NCBI GenBank assembly: GCA_037127915.1
Contig: JBAXXL010000001.1
Location: 1 to 64,000, forward strand
DNA: 64,000 bases
Direction of reading: 5' to 3'
Source of the DNA: JBAXXL01 sp037127915
Lineage (GTDB): Bacteria > Bacteroidota > Ignavibacteria > Kapaibacteriales > UBA2268
Numbering within the stretch: position 1 is the first letter of the stretch; each line of letters opens with the position of its first letter. This document shows, piece after piece, positions 23,509 through 32,645 of this stretch. The position numbers and the translations under genes are program-made. The notes beneath the pieces were generated by a model that had not been told where the DNA came from, did no database searches, and worked only from the letters and a program-made list of their open reading frames with translations.

Positions 23509-25767
23509 TTATTTAAGTATAATAATGTTTTTGCTTAAAACACCATTATTTGTGTTAATTAATAAACTATATAATCCTGAGGATAAATTTGTGCCGTCTA
23601 ATAAAAATTTATATGAACCTTCATTGAGTATGCCTTGGTGGACTTGAGCAACTTCTCTACCCGAAAAATCAACAACACTTATATTAACAAATTCTGTTTT
23701 ATCAATTTGAATTGAAATTGTAGCATTATTATTAAATGGGTTTGGAAAAACTTCAATTTTTCCGGTTTCGATTTTATCATTCCAAATCCCCGATGCGGTT
23801 GAATATTTTCTCACTACTCTGAATCCAATGTGATACCACGGATGATTTGGGTCCTGCGGACCTCGGTAATATGAAGGATTACGGTTCGAAACACGCGAAT
23901 GTCCATCATTAACAGTGTCAGTTGTTAATTTATAACCGTTGTACCAATTACCACCCCGCATCCCGCGATAAGCTTTGCCATCGGGCATCAAAAATCCCGT
24001 CTCCGGTCCTTTTGGATTATCATACGGACTTTCTTCATAGTATTTTTGACCGTACCAATCGTTAACAAACTCCCAAACATTACCCGCCATATCATAAAGT
24101 CCAAATCCATTAGCGCCATCCGATGTTTGGTAACTATTTGCGGCACCGGGCCAATTAAATTCAGATTTCAATCGCAAAGAACCATCGTAAAAACTTACCG
24201 GTGTAGTATGAGGATAAGAACTTTCCGAAGTTCCTTCGTAAGGGTCTTTCGATTCAGGCCAATTTGCTTTTGTTTTGTCTTGTTCATTGCCCCAAGGATA
24301 GTTGTAATATGGATTAGTATGTCCGCCCCTGGCTGAATATTCCCATTCCGCTTCCGTCGGCAAACGATAACCGCTTTTCGTAAAATCACAAGCCCAGGAA
24401 GTTAGATTATAACATTCGGCTAAACCATTTTGCAAACTTAACCAATTGCAATACGCCGCGGCACCAAGCCACATAACCCCAACAATAGGGTGGTTAGCTC
24501 TGAAATCTACAATAGAAAACCTCGTACCGTCGTATCCTATGCTATAATATGAAGCAAATTGATTAGTGTAGCAATAAATATCACTGCTGCCTTTTTTATA
24601 TACTGCATTATTTCGTACTTCAATTAATCCATTTGTTAATGAAGAATTTAAAAAATCTAAGTACTGCAGGTTTGTTGTTTCTGTTTTCGACATATAGAGT
24701 GAATCAACTTTAACAGTATGAAGCGGTAGCTCATCACTTGGATGCTTAGGATCACTAAATCCAAAATGATCACCCATTTCAAACTCACCGCCCGGAATCA
24801 GCGATTCATTAATTGCAGGTTCAACATCATCTATTCCCCCTCTAACTAATAAAACGTTTTCTTTTGTTGTTTTATCATTATATGAAACAAGCCCGTAATC
24901 CACATTTATATCCCAAGCTTTCGCTTCTGTGTTCTGTAATGTTGTTGAAGACCAATAATTACCGGAAGTCATATTTGAAAAATAAGTTTTATTAAATGAA
25001 GGTGTTTTTAATTTCACATCACTCAAAGATTGCAGTTCCTTTATATTTGGCAATCTCCAATCGGACTTTCCGGCTAATGAAGTATTTTTTGCATAAGTCA
25101 GCGCTTCTTCCCACGTCATTGTATTTGGCGCTTGAATTTTTTGCCAGATTAATCCGGTAAAATTATCCGTTATCGCTCCATCACCGTTTTCTGCAAAGTG
25201 CAAATTTGGTAAGGTTATCAGATTTCTTACTGCTCTTATATGAATTTTTTTACTACCACCAGCACTGACTGTTTCAGACTTAGGATGAGCACCAATTCCG
25301 CCACCGGCATTTACAACCCAAACTTTAGAAGCGTCATCGACACATAATTCACCTGTCCACCAATATTCTGCCGCTGTCTTTGTAAAATAGAAAGTATCAA
25401 GCGCAGGTTTTTTTCTGGAATAAAAATTAATACTGAACAGCTCAATACTTGTCGGCAGCCTCCAGTCCATATAATTTCCGACTGATAGATTTTTGCAATA
25501 GTCGCTTGTACTTTCAAAAACCATTTCGCCGCCATCGGTTTTTTGCCACATTAACCCTGTAATATTGTCGGTTATGGTACCATCTCCATTATCAGTATAT
25601 GATGGTGGATTGATTATATAGTCGGCGTCTTCACCCGGTGTTGAAGTATAACTGCTCGTTTGACCCGTATCGGGTAATTTGAACGGAACATTTGCTTCTG
25701 TCAATGTTGGTATTACTAACAAGCCTATTGCTAAAACAATATAAACTTTAAAATGAAAACTAATCAT
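23509..25767 (-). CDS. Two DUF1566 domains fused to a SUMF1/formylglycine-enzyme-like domain and a T9SS CTD
   Basis: 752 residues with a signal peptide (ends LTEA, about 25). Two DUF1566 (Lcl C-terminal) modules follow, each with ITDNxTGLxWQK and WRLP (about 55-165 and 195-320). Then a SUMF1-like domain: PGGEFEMGDH, RLPTEAEWEYSARGG, NVWEFVNDWY, MRGGNWYNG and IGFRVVR. The C-terminal T9SS domain starts FPNPFNNNATISI. The region that holds the two catalytic Cys in formylglycine-generating enzymes has none here, so sulfatase activation is unlikely; sugar or ligand binding is more plausible. GGAGG precedes the ATG. Fifth-from-sigma position in the operon ties it to the arylsulfotransferase-like proteins. 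Confidence 0.85.
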   Translation of the reverse strand: MISFHFKVYIVLAIGLLVIPTLTEANVPFKLPDTGQTSSYTSTPGEDADYIINPPSYTDNGDGTITDNITGLMWQKTDGGEMVFESTSDYCKNLSVGNYMDWRLPTSIELFSINFYSRKKPALDTFYFTKTAAEYWWTGELCVDDASKVWVVNAGGGIGAHPKSETVSAGGSKKIHIRAVRNLITLPNLHFAENGDGAITDNFTGLIWQKIQAPNTMTWEEALTYAKNTSLAGKSDWRLPNIKELQSLSDVKLKTPSFNKTYFSNMTSGNYWSSTTLQNTEAKAWDINVDYGLVSYNDKTTKENVLLVRGGIDDVEPAINESLIPGGEFEMGDHFGFSDPKHPSDELPLHTVKVDSLYMSKTETTNLQYLDFLNSSLTNGLIEVRNNAVYKKGSSDIYCYTNQFASYYSIGYDGTRFSIVDFRANHPIVGVMWLGAAAYCNWLSLQNGLAECYNLTSWACDFTKSGYRLPTEAEWEYSARGGHTNPYYNYPWGNEQDKTKANWPESKDPYEGTSESSYPHTTPVSFYDGSLRLKSEFNWPGAANSYQTSDGANGFGLYDMAGNVWEFVNDWYGQKYYEESPYDNPKGPETGFLMPDGKAYRGMRGGNWYNGYKLTTDTVNDGHSRVSNRNPSYYRGPQDPNHPWYHIGFRVVRKYSTASGIWNDKIETGKIEVFPNPFNNNATISIQIDKTEFVNISVVDFSGREVAQVHQGILNEGSYKFLLDGTNLSSGLYSLLINTNNGVLSKNIIILK

Positions 25768-25781
25768 ATAACCTCCCGCAA

Positions 25782-27485
25782 CTATTTAATAAATACAATT
25801 GAATTTGTTTCCGAAGAATCATTCGTTGATAATTTGTAGAAATACACACCATTAGTTAAATATAATTGGTCTGCGGAAAATGGTAAGGAATAAGTTCCGG
25901 CTTGTTGATATTCATCCACAAGAGTAGATATTTTAGTTCCCTTAGAATCAAATAATTCCAGTTTTACATTACCGGAAAATGGTAGTTCGTATTTAATAAC
26001 GGTTTCATTATTAAATGGATTTGGGTAATTGCTTAAGGATTTTATTTCATTTTCATTTACAGCACCTAGATATAGCTCAACAAATTCCCCCGGAGTTAAA
26101 TCCCTTCCGGCAAATGCAGGATAATCAGGAGCATATTTATAAACTCTAAAAACGGAATTCATTTTTTCTGCGGGTCTGGCTAAATCTGTTTTAAGAGTAT
26201 CACCTTGGTTTAATCGTCCTGTTTGGTCAACGGGACAAATGTATTCCCAAACAATTTCACCTGCCGATGTAACTTCAACGAATTGTCCAACTGTTCCTGA
26301 ACACATAAGTGTATTACCATTTGGCAATCTATAGGCACCTGAAATATTTTCAGAATATTTCAGCCCATCAGCACTACCTTTATAAGTCCAAACAAAATTT
26401 GCAGGACTAAATGCGGAACCCGGATTAACAGCATAATTTCCATTTTCATCAATATTCGGAGTAAATTCATCAACAGAAGAATAATCACCTCTGCCTAATC
26501 CATTATTAAAGCAAGTAAGATTCCCTTCACCCGGTCTTCCCGGAAGAACCCATTCCACATCGTGCTGTTGAAAATACCTTTGGTCTTTTACCGTACCTGC
26601 ACCATAAGCCGCAGGATTTCCCCATCTATAAAGTAAATCTCCGCCTTTGCCTCTTGCGCCGCCTGAATGCCCTTTTGCTTCTTCGGTAGTCGTACTATGG
26701 TCAATTATCCATACCTCGCTGTTGCCGCGGACGCTTAACGCTATTTGGTTCAATTCAGGATTATAATCAATCGAATTCATATGATTCCAAAATGCGGGCA
26801 GTTTCTTACCATCGCCATCACAATCTACTAATTCCGGATGGGATTTCGGAGTACCGTAATTTGATTTTGTAGTATCAAAATCTTGAATCAGATGGTCCCA
26901 AGTATGCCATTCCCAAACGACTGTACCGCCTGATGGATATGTTGGTTTAATTTCAACTATATAATCTGGAAGCATCATCCCTTTTTGCTGGATTTCAGGT
27001 TGAAATTTTGAAGGATCAAAACCAGCGGCTAAACATTCGTTGGTAGTCTTTTTCTCAATAACCAGCATTATGATATTACCATTAGGTAATCTTTTAATAT
27101 CGTGGTGCTGCATATATGTTTCAGTTGAAAAATCTAAACTCCATACAAGTTTATCATTCCAGTCGTATTCCTCAATTCTGCCTCCTTCGCCGCCGCCGCT
27201 GCTTAACTTACCTTTTGTCATACAGGTGCGGAGTAAATTCCCGTTTTCAAGAAGATATACTGCTTGACCGGGAGGTAATTTACTTGCAGTCCATTGATTT
27301 ATAATCCTACCCTCGTTATTTATAAGATATGTCATTGTGTTTTGCTTAGGAGCAAATAAAGTATAACCATCATAAACTTTTGAAGTTTCATTTAAAAAAA
27401 CACCGACTGTTCTTGTTTGCGCTTCTAATGATAATGTACCTGTCATTAGAAAAGCAATTATCATATATATTACTAATTTTCTCAT
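25782..27485 (-). CDS. Secreted arylsulfotransferase-like protein with T9SS sorting domain
   Basis: 567 residues. Signal peptide (about 1-22), then a beta-propeller of the arylsulfotransferase (ASST) family, then a T9SS CTD from NYPNPFNNETVIKY. Conserved His motifs are QHHDIKRLPNG (about 126), FWNHMNSIDYNP (about 232) and QQHDVEWVLPG (about 306), with YRLPNGNTLMCSG near the C-terminal third. ASST enzymes move sulfate between phenolic compounds without PAPS through a sulfo-histidine. Whether the catalytic His set is complete needs alignment. A close paralogue lies 7 nt upstream. AGGTGG is the ribosome site. Confidence 0.82.
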   Translation of the reverse strand: MRKLVIYMIIAFLMTGTLSLEAQTRTVGVFLNETSKVYDGYTLFAPKQNTMTYLINNEGRIINQWTASKLPPGQAVYLLENGNLLRTCMTKGKLSSGGGEGGRIEEYDWNDKLVWSLDFSTETYMQHHDIKRLPNGNIIMLVIEKKTTNECLAAGFDPSKFQPEIQQKGMMLPDYIVEIKPTYPSGGTVVWEWHTWDHLIQDFDTTKSNYGTPKSHPELVDCDGDGKKLPAFWNHMNSIDYNPELNQIALSVRGNSEVWIIDHSTTTEEAKGHSGGARGKGGDLLYRWGNPAAYGAGTVKDQRYFQQHDVEWVLPGRPGEGNLTCFNNGLGRGDYSSVDEFTPNIDENGNYAVNPGSAFSPANFVWTYKGSADGLKYSENISGAYRLPNGNTLMCSGTVGQFVEVTSAGEIVWEYICPVDQTGRLNQGDTLKTDLARPAEKMNSVFRVYKYAPDYPAFAGRDLTPGEFVELYLGAVNENEIKSLSNYPNPFNNETVIKYELPFSGNVKLELFDSKGTKISTLVDEYQQAGTYSLPFSADQLYLTNGVYFYKLSTNDSSETNSIVFIK

Positions 27486-27492
27486 AATCCAC

Positions 27493-29307
27493 CTATTTTA
27501 TAATTATCATTTTTTTAGTTTCTTTTTGGTCACTTGTTTGAATGGAATAGAAATATGTTCCTGATTGAACAAGATTGCCCAAATTATCCGTTCCGTCCCA
27601 ATTCAGTTCATAACTTCCAATCGTATAATAACCATCAGCTAATTTTTTAATCACATTTCCTTCCGTATCGTAAATTAATACTTTTATTTGTCCATTGTTT
27701 TTATTATCAAATCCAATAGTTGTATTTGGATTAAATGGGTTTGGGAAATTTTGTTTTAAAATTGAATTATCAGGCAAGTTTTCATTGGGCTGAATTATTG
27801 ATTGTAATTCTTCGGGAGTGTAATATGAAGGAAGTCTGCCGGTGATAGTTTTTGTTGCTGTTAAGTCTTTTCCTTTAAGTCCAGGATAATCAGCAGTATA
27901 TCTATATGCCCTGAAACAAGAATTAAACATAGGATAGTTTTCAACAAGTACTTTTATAAATCCGCTTTTCGTCAAAGGATTTATATATTCCCAAACAATT
28001 GTAGTATCTTTAGGACAAATCTCGAAAAAGTGGCCGCTGTTATCGGAACAAACTAATGTATTCCCATTTGGTAAACGCTGTGCGCTCGAGCCAATTGTAC
28101 TATAAAAATTCACGTTATTTTTACTTGAAAAACTCCAGACAATCTGCTTAGAAACGTTTCTCTTTTCTTTCATCAAATCCTTATTCGGTGAATTCACAAC
28201 GTTATACCCCGCCAATGGTGGATTTACGAATTTCCCGGTGTTTACACCGGCAGAATTTAAATATGGATTTATCTCTAAAATATAAGACTGTGGTGTTAGC
28301 TCAAAAAGGTTCTGAGAATTATTGAAAATCAAGAAGTTTCCTGCACCGGGGAGTCCTGGTTTTATCCATTGGATATTATGAGCTCCACCAATCTGTTTAT
28401 GACCTGATGTTGTTTTTGTCCAGTTGTCCAGCACTGATGGAGGATCTCCTTGGTCATATCTGGCAGGATCGCCAAAACGATATAGAAAATCACCTGTAGT
28501 TGAAGCCGCTTTCGCGATCGAGGCAACAGGGTCACCATTTATAAATGTATTTCCGTGGTCAATAACATAGAACTCACCTTGCACTGAATTGATTACAATT
28601 AAATCCAATTCTTCATTGTAATCTAAAGAATTACAATGTAGCCAATCTCTTTGCAATGGATTACCTTGTAAATTGATATTGATTTTGCCCGGGTTATCTT
28701 TAACTATACCATAAGTTGGTTTGGTAGGATATATGTCTTGAACTATATGGTCAAAAAATGACCACTCCCAAATTATATTTCCTGCCATATCAACTTCAAC
28801 TATTGCATCCATTTGTGCTGTTGAATATCCTTTGGAATTTGCGGAATCTGCCCCAGCTTCAAGACATTGTTGTAAAGTTAATGATTTATTAGCAATATAA
28901 ATAAAAGTAGAATCGCCGAGTTTCGGATTATATATTTTCTCAAAATCGTGATGGGGCGAATATCCGGCACGGGTTTCAGAATACTTCCAGACAATATTGC
29001 CATTCCAATCCAGTTCTTGCCAAGTGGTTGATTTGCTCGGATCGCCACCGGCCGCGTCAATTATCGTTCCACCCGGAGTTAAACGGGGATTAGTGCCTAT
29101 TTTCCAAGAATGTGCTACATTCCCTTCCATATCTATTAAATATGTTTGACCACCTACGCCAAACAATGTGTATCCATTGTATGCTTTGGATTCATCCCAG
29201 AAATTAGTTTCTGTAGGTCCATAAAATGCTTCGTGTGCAAAAGCGGTAAATTGCATCAATGCTGTTGTAATAAAGAGAACTATTATCAGTTTTAATGAAA
29301 TTTTCAT
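27493..29307 (-). CDS. Second secreted arylsulfotransferase-like protein with T9SS sorting domain
   Basis: 604 residues. Signal peptide (ends AFA, about 24), ASST-like propeller with SPHHDFEKI, DWLHCNSLDYNEE, GAHNIQWIKPG and QRLPNGNTLVCSD, then a T9SS domain from QNFPNPFNPNTTIGF. It shares the order and motif spacing of the 25782 product but is longer in the middle. In the second motif the residue after His is Cys where the paralogue has Met, so the active sites are not identical. First cargo gene after the regulatory trio, with GAGG before the ATG. Confidence 0.82.
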   Translation of the reverse strand: MKISLKLIIVLFITTALMQFTAFAHEAFYGPTETNFWDESKAYNGYTLFGVGGQTYLIDMEGNVAHSWKIGTNPRLTPGGTIIDAAGGDPSKSTTWQELDWNGNIVWKYSETRAGYSPHHDFEKIYNPKLGDSTFIYIANKSLTLQQCLEAGADSANSKGYSTAQMDAIVEVDMAGNIIWEWSFFDHIVQDIYPTKPTYGIVKDNPGKININLQGNPLQRDWLHCNSLDYNEELDLIVINSVQGEFYVIDHGNTFINGDPVASIAKAASTTGDFLYRFGDPARYDQGDPPSVLDNWTKTTSGHKQIGGAHNIQWIKPGLPGAGNFLIFNNSQNLFELTPQSYILEINPYLNSAGVNTGKFVNPPLAGYNVVNSPNKDLMKEKRNVSKQIVWSFSSKNNVNFYSTIGSSAQRLPNGNTLVCSDNSGHFFEICPKDTTIVWEYINPLTKSGFIKVLVENYPMFNSCFRAYRYTADYPGLKGKDLTATKTITGRLPSYYTPEELQSIIQPNENLPDNSILKQNFPNPFNPNTTIGFDNKNNGQIKVLIYDTEGNVIKKLADGYYTIGSYELNWDGTDNLGNLVQSGTYFYSIQTSDQKETKKMIIIK

Positions 29308-29336
29308 TGTAACCTCATCTATTTAACAAAGAGTTT

Positions 29337-29834
29337 TTATTTTCTTGGTTTTGGTTTATCCGCCGGTCTAAAATAATCCCTGATTTCTTTTACTAATTTT
29401 CCGAATTTGTCGAGTTGCTCAGGTGTGCAAATTGATCTGAATTTCTGAGCCTGCTTGTACCGCAAAAGTTCCATCTTGTATTCAGCATCAGCTATTCTTC
29501 GAGCTAAAGATATAACAAGTGAATCATTAATTGTTTTATTGAACATTGCGGTGTTCATAGAATCTCGTTTATTCTTGATTTCTTCAGATAATAATTTTTC
29601 ACTTTTGAAAAAATCTTTTCGCAAGGTTTCGATTTTCTCAACTTGAGTTTTCGATAAATTAAGTTCCTTTTCCAGTATTTTGGAAACATTCTTGAAATCG
29701 TTCTTATCAAAAGGTTTTTGATTTTGAGCATAAAAAGCGTCTTTCAGAAAAAAGAAACTTATAAATGAAATATTCAAAACAGCAAGAACAATGACCGTGA
29801 TAACTAAACATTTTTTTTGAGCAAAAATATCCAT
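29337..29834 (-). CDS. Spy/CpxP-like exported sensor protein
   Basis: 165 residues. One N-terminal hydrophobic segment (about 10-30), then a charged, entirely helical domain containing EKELNLSKTQVEKIETLRKD and a second ICTPEQLDKFGKLVKEI. These are the paired LTxxQ-like helices of the Spy/CpxP/CnrX family. The segment is not followed by a clear cleavage site, so it may stay membrane-anchored like CnrX-type sensors. Third gene of the ECF operon. With the 29845 product it probably controls release of the sigma factor. Confidence 0.72.
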   Translation of the reverse strand: MDIFAQKKCLVITVIVLAVLNISFISFFFLKDAFYAQNQKPFDKNDFKNVSKILEKELNLSKTQVEKIETLRKDFFKSEKLLSEEIKNKRDSMNTAMFNKTINDSLVISLARRIADAEYKMELLRYKQAQKFRSICTPEQLDKFGKLVKEIRDYFRPADKPKPRK

Positions 29835-29844
29835 AGTGCAACCT

Positions 29845-30135
29845 TTAATTTTTTGAGGAACTTGTATTAATTAAAAACTCGTTCGAAATTATACTTAATT
29901 CCTTACCTCTGTCAACATATTGGCTTGCTCTATGATTAATTGAATTAATAAGAAAGCCAATATTAACTAGAATTATCAATAAGATCACAATGGTAAACTT
30001 AGCAAATTGATGCCGCTTTCTATTATTAAGCTGATTCATAAGTGAATCATTCCACTCCTGTGAAGGTTGGATTTCTTCCAGATTCTCAAAATCTCTGAGC
30101 TTTTGCATTGTTATATTTTTTTCAAATTCTATCAT
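29845..30135 (-). CDS. Small membrane protein, probable anti-sigma factor
   Basis: 96 residues: a cytoplasmic N-terminal part of about 48, one membrane segment (about 49-67, FTIVILLIILVNIGFLI) and a short periplasmic tail. Much smaller than the 9358 protein and without a zinc motif. The function is inferred from its place between an ECF sigma gene and a Spy-like gene. It might need the Spy-like partner to form a full anti-sigma complex, as CnrY does with CnrX. GAGG lies before the ATG. Confidence 0.6.
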   Translation of the reverse strand: MIEFEKNITMQKLRDFENLEEIQPSQEWNDSLMNQLNNRKRHQFAKFTIVILLIILVNIGFLINSINHRASQYVDRGKELSIISNEFLINTSSSKN

Positions 30136-30182
30136 TTTTGCCTCATTTATTTGGACGATATTTTTTTTATCTTCTGGCGAAG

Positions 30183-30755
30183 TTAGTTATTATTTTGTAA
30201 AATTAATTTTAACTCTTCACTTATTTTCTTTTTAGCACGGTAAATAAGTGATTCCACAGCTATTGTTGTAGTAGTCATTATTTCAGCAATTTCCGGGTTA
30301 GAATAGCCTTGGATTTTACTTAATGTAAATGCTACCCTTTGGTTATCGGGTAGTGAATTCAAAGCCTGCAGAACTTCTTTCATATTTTCTGTTTCATTAA
30401 GTGATTTATCGGGCATTGCTCCACCTGCAATCCAATTAGCCACCTCATCAATATGCAATAGTTTCCCTATTGAAGAAATACGCTTTTTTCTCTTTCTCTT
30501 TTTTAATTCATCTAAGCTTTTTGAAACTGCGATTCTGTATATCCAAGTCGAAAGTTTGGAATCGCCCTTAAACGATTTTATTGACTGGAATACTTCTATA
30601 AAAACTTCTTGCGAAACATCTTCGGCATCATCTCGGTCAAGTAAAAAACGGTAGCAGGTATTTAAAACCTGCTTGCTGTATTGATTCACAATAGCATTAA
30701 AGACCGACATATCGCCGGCTTTTAATCTTTTTACTATATCAGCATCTTGGACCAT
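30183..30755 (-). CDS. ECF sigma factor heading the secretion operon
   Basis: 190 residues. Region 2: VNQYSKQVLNTCYRFLLDRD then AEDVSQEVFIEVFQSIKSFK and LSTWIYRIAVSKSLDELKKR. A basic linker with KRKRKKR. Region 4: LPDNQRVAFTLSKIQGYSNP then EIAEIMTTTTIAVESLIYRA. First gene of the eight-gene unit running down to 20118 with gaps of 47, 10, 29, 7, 14, 23 and 11 nt. It likely drives its own operon. The upstream minus-strand sequence around 30803 reads AAATTTTG, a poor match to TAnnTTTG, which would fit a promoter of its own class. Confidence 0.9.
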   Translation of the reverse strand: MVQDADIVKRLKAGDMSVFNAIVNQYSKQVLNTCYRFLLDRDDAEDVSQEVFIEVFQSIKSFKGDSKLSTWIYRIAVSKSLDELKKRKRKKRISSIGKLLHIDEVANWIAGGAMPDKSLNETENMKEVLQALNSLPDNQRVAFTLSKIQGYSNPEIAEIMTTTTIAVESLIYRAKKKISEELKLILQNNN

Positions 30756-30832
30756 AGAGATTAAAAGTATTATAAAGTTTACAATTATTTTTTTTATTTA
30801 AGACAAAATTTCGTGCCAAATGGTTTAATTGC

Positions 30833-30869
30833 AAAAAAAAGCCGAATCAATTCGATTCGGTTTTTTTTT
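30833..30869 (-). terminator. Terminator after the histidine kinase gene (repeat family)
   Basis: CCGAATC (30842-30848) and GATTCGG (30854-30860) with AATTC between. An A run before and T run after make it bidirectional. It separates the kinase gene from the sigma operon promoter. Confidence 0.85.
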
Positions 30870-30870
30870 G

Positions 30871-32388
30871 TTAATCATTAATATCTGGTGTTTTATATTC
30901 ATTAAACTCTAAGTAAAACTTGGTCCCTTTTCCTTTAAGGGAATCAAAACTAATATTAAAATTATTAACAATGGAATATTCTTTACCAAGGGCAAGAGAT
31001 AGACCGATTCCTTCATATTGTCTTGAGGTGCTCATGTCTTCTTGCGAAAATGGTTCATATATTTTGTCTTTATATTCATTAGCAATTCCTATCCCACTAT
31101 CTTCTATTGTTAATAAATATTTATTGTTGTTATGATATTCTAAATTAATTTTTACTTGCCCTGATTCTGTAAATTTAATAGCATTATCAATAATAAACTC
31201 TACTGTTTTTTCGACATTATGTTCATCTCCTTCTATATATGCTTCGTCGATAGAACAATTTAGTGTCATAACTATAGGTTTCTGAAGTTCTAAGATTTTT
31301 TTGCTGTAAGCAAGATAAAAATGTTCAAGGATATTCTTTAGATTGAATGCTGAAATATTAGGTTTATAATTACCGCTCTTAAGAGAAGACAAATCCGCAA
31401 ATAATTCCAATGTTCTCGATAATCGCGATACTCCCTCATTTAAACTATCGAAAACATCGATTAATTCAAAGTTTAGATTAATATCATCTATTGACATTTT
31501 AATTAATGAAGCCGATCCTTTGATAAAATTCAAAGGTGTCCGGATTTCGTGGTTCATATTGGCAATGATTTCAGTTTTTAACTTATTTGCTTTTTCTACA
31601 TCGTTCAGTGCAACAACAAGCTCTTGAGTTCTCTCGCTAACTAAATCTTCTAAATGTGAAGAATATTTTTCCAATTCAACTTTCTTCTCATTAAGTTGCT
31701 CGTTGGTAAATATTAATTGAGATTCGCGTTCGATAAGGCATTGATTTAATTTTTCCATCTCGGTATTTGTATCGCTAATGAGTTCGTTTTTATCTTGAAG
31801 CTCTTGTTTTTGTACTATTTCCGAATTTAGAGCATTTCTATATAATCGCATAAAGATTTTTAATGTAATAAAAATTCCTATAAAAACAGAAACAATAGAA
31901 ACTGCAATATCTAACAATCTTGCTTCTTTGTTCTGATATTGTATTATTATTTGCGGGAAATTATTTTCGACAACCATAAGAGTAATAATAACAACAAGTA
32001 ACAAGCTTGATAAATAATAATTTGCATTATTTTTTGATGTGATATTTATTAGAACAAGTGTTAGAATTAAATAATAGGGTATTCCTCCAAGTGAACCGGC
32101 GTTTATAATCCAAAAAACAGGTGCGAAAACAAAAATAATGTAAATAAAAAGCAAATAGTAATTTCTGTTGTAATTTTTAGACTTTAAAGAATACCAATAT
32201 AGTAGTAAATAACCAAGGCCACAAAAGAAAGACATATAAACCGTATTTAATGGCATTTTAATTATAAAATTTAGTAAAGAACTAAAGAATGAAAGTATTA
32301 TGCCCACCTCTATCACAGAATTAAGTATTTTGTGTTCTAAAGTAAAATCAGAACTATGACCTAATTTATTTTTAAATTGAAGTTTCAT
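30871..32388 (-). CDS. Membrane sensor histidine kinase
   Basis: 505 residues. Six or so hydrophobic segments occupy about 25-190, then a coiled coil (about 200-265) and a HisKA domain with phosphorylation site ANMNHEIRTPLNFIKG. The ATPase domain has DNAIKFTESG (N box), EDSGIGIANEY (G1) and GIGLSLALGKEY (G2). No receiver domain is attached and no response regulator is next to it, so it is an orphan kinase. It lies just upstream of the ECF operon, but the terminator between them argues against readthrough. Confidence 0.88.
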   Translation of the reverse strand: MKLQFKNKLGHSSDFTLEHKILNSVIEVGIILSFFSSLLNFIIKMPLNTVYMSFFCGLGYLLLYWYSLKSKNYNRNYYLLFIYIIFVFAPVFWIINAGSLGGIPYYLILTLVLINITSKNNANYYLSSLLLVVIITLMVVENNFPQIIIQYQNKEARLLDIAVSIVSVFIGIFITLKIFMRLYRNALNSEIVQKQELQDKNELISDTNTEMEKLNQCLIERESQLIFTNEQLNEKKVELEKYSSHLEDLVSERTQELVVALNDVEKANKLKTEIIANMNHEIRTPLNFIKGSASLIKMSIDDINLNFELIDVFDSLNEGVSRLSRTLELFADLSSLKSGNYKPNISAFNLKNILEHFYLAYSKKILELQKPIVMTLNCSIDEAYIEGDEHNVEKTVEFIIDNAIKFTESGQVKINLEYHNNNKYLLTIEDSGIGIANEYKDKIYEPFSQEDMSTSRQYEGIGLSLALGKEYSIVNNFNISFDSLKGKGTKFYLEFNEYKTPDIND

Positions 32389-32561
32389 AGATTTATTTCC
32401 AGTAATGTATTATTTTTATTCTTTTTTACATTCTTCAGTATTTATCTAAACAGCTTGATTGTTGCTCGAAAAATTAAATTCTTTTTTGATAATAGTATTT
32501 TTTAATTTTCAACAAATTAATCCATACAAAATTAACTTTTTTTTACATAAAAGCTAAACAT

Positions 32562-32597
32562 AAAAAAAAAGCCGAATCAATTCGATTCGGCTTTTTT
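32562..32597 (-). terminator. Terminator after the 32646 gene (repeat family)
   Basis: GCCGAATC (32571-32578) and GATTCGGC (32584-32591) with flanking A and T runs. Confidence 0.85.
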
Positions 32598-32645
32598 CCA
32601 ATGAAGGGCACTAATTTTTCTACAAAAAAAAATGTTTATTAAGTT

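Noticed and set aside
23509..25767. Annotation as a formylglycine-generating enzyme
   Set aside because: The active-site cysteines are absent; only the SUMF1-like fold is supported.
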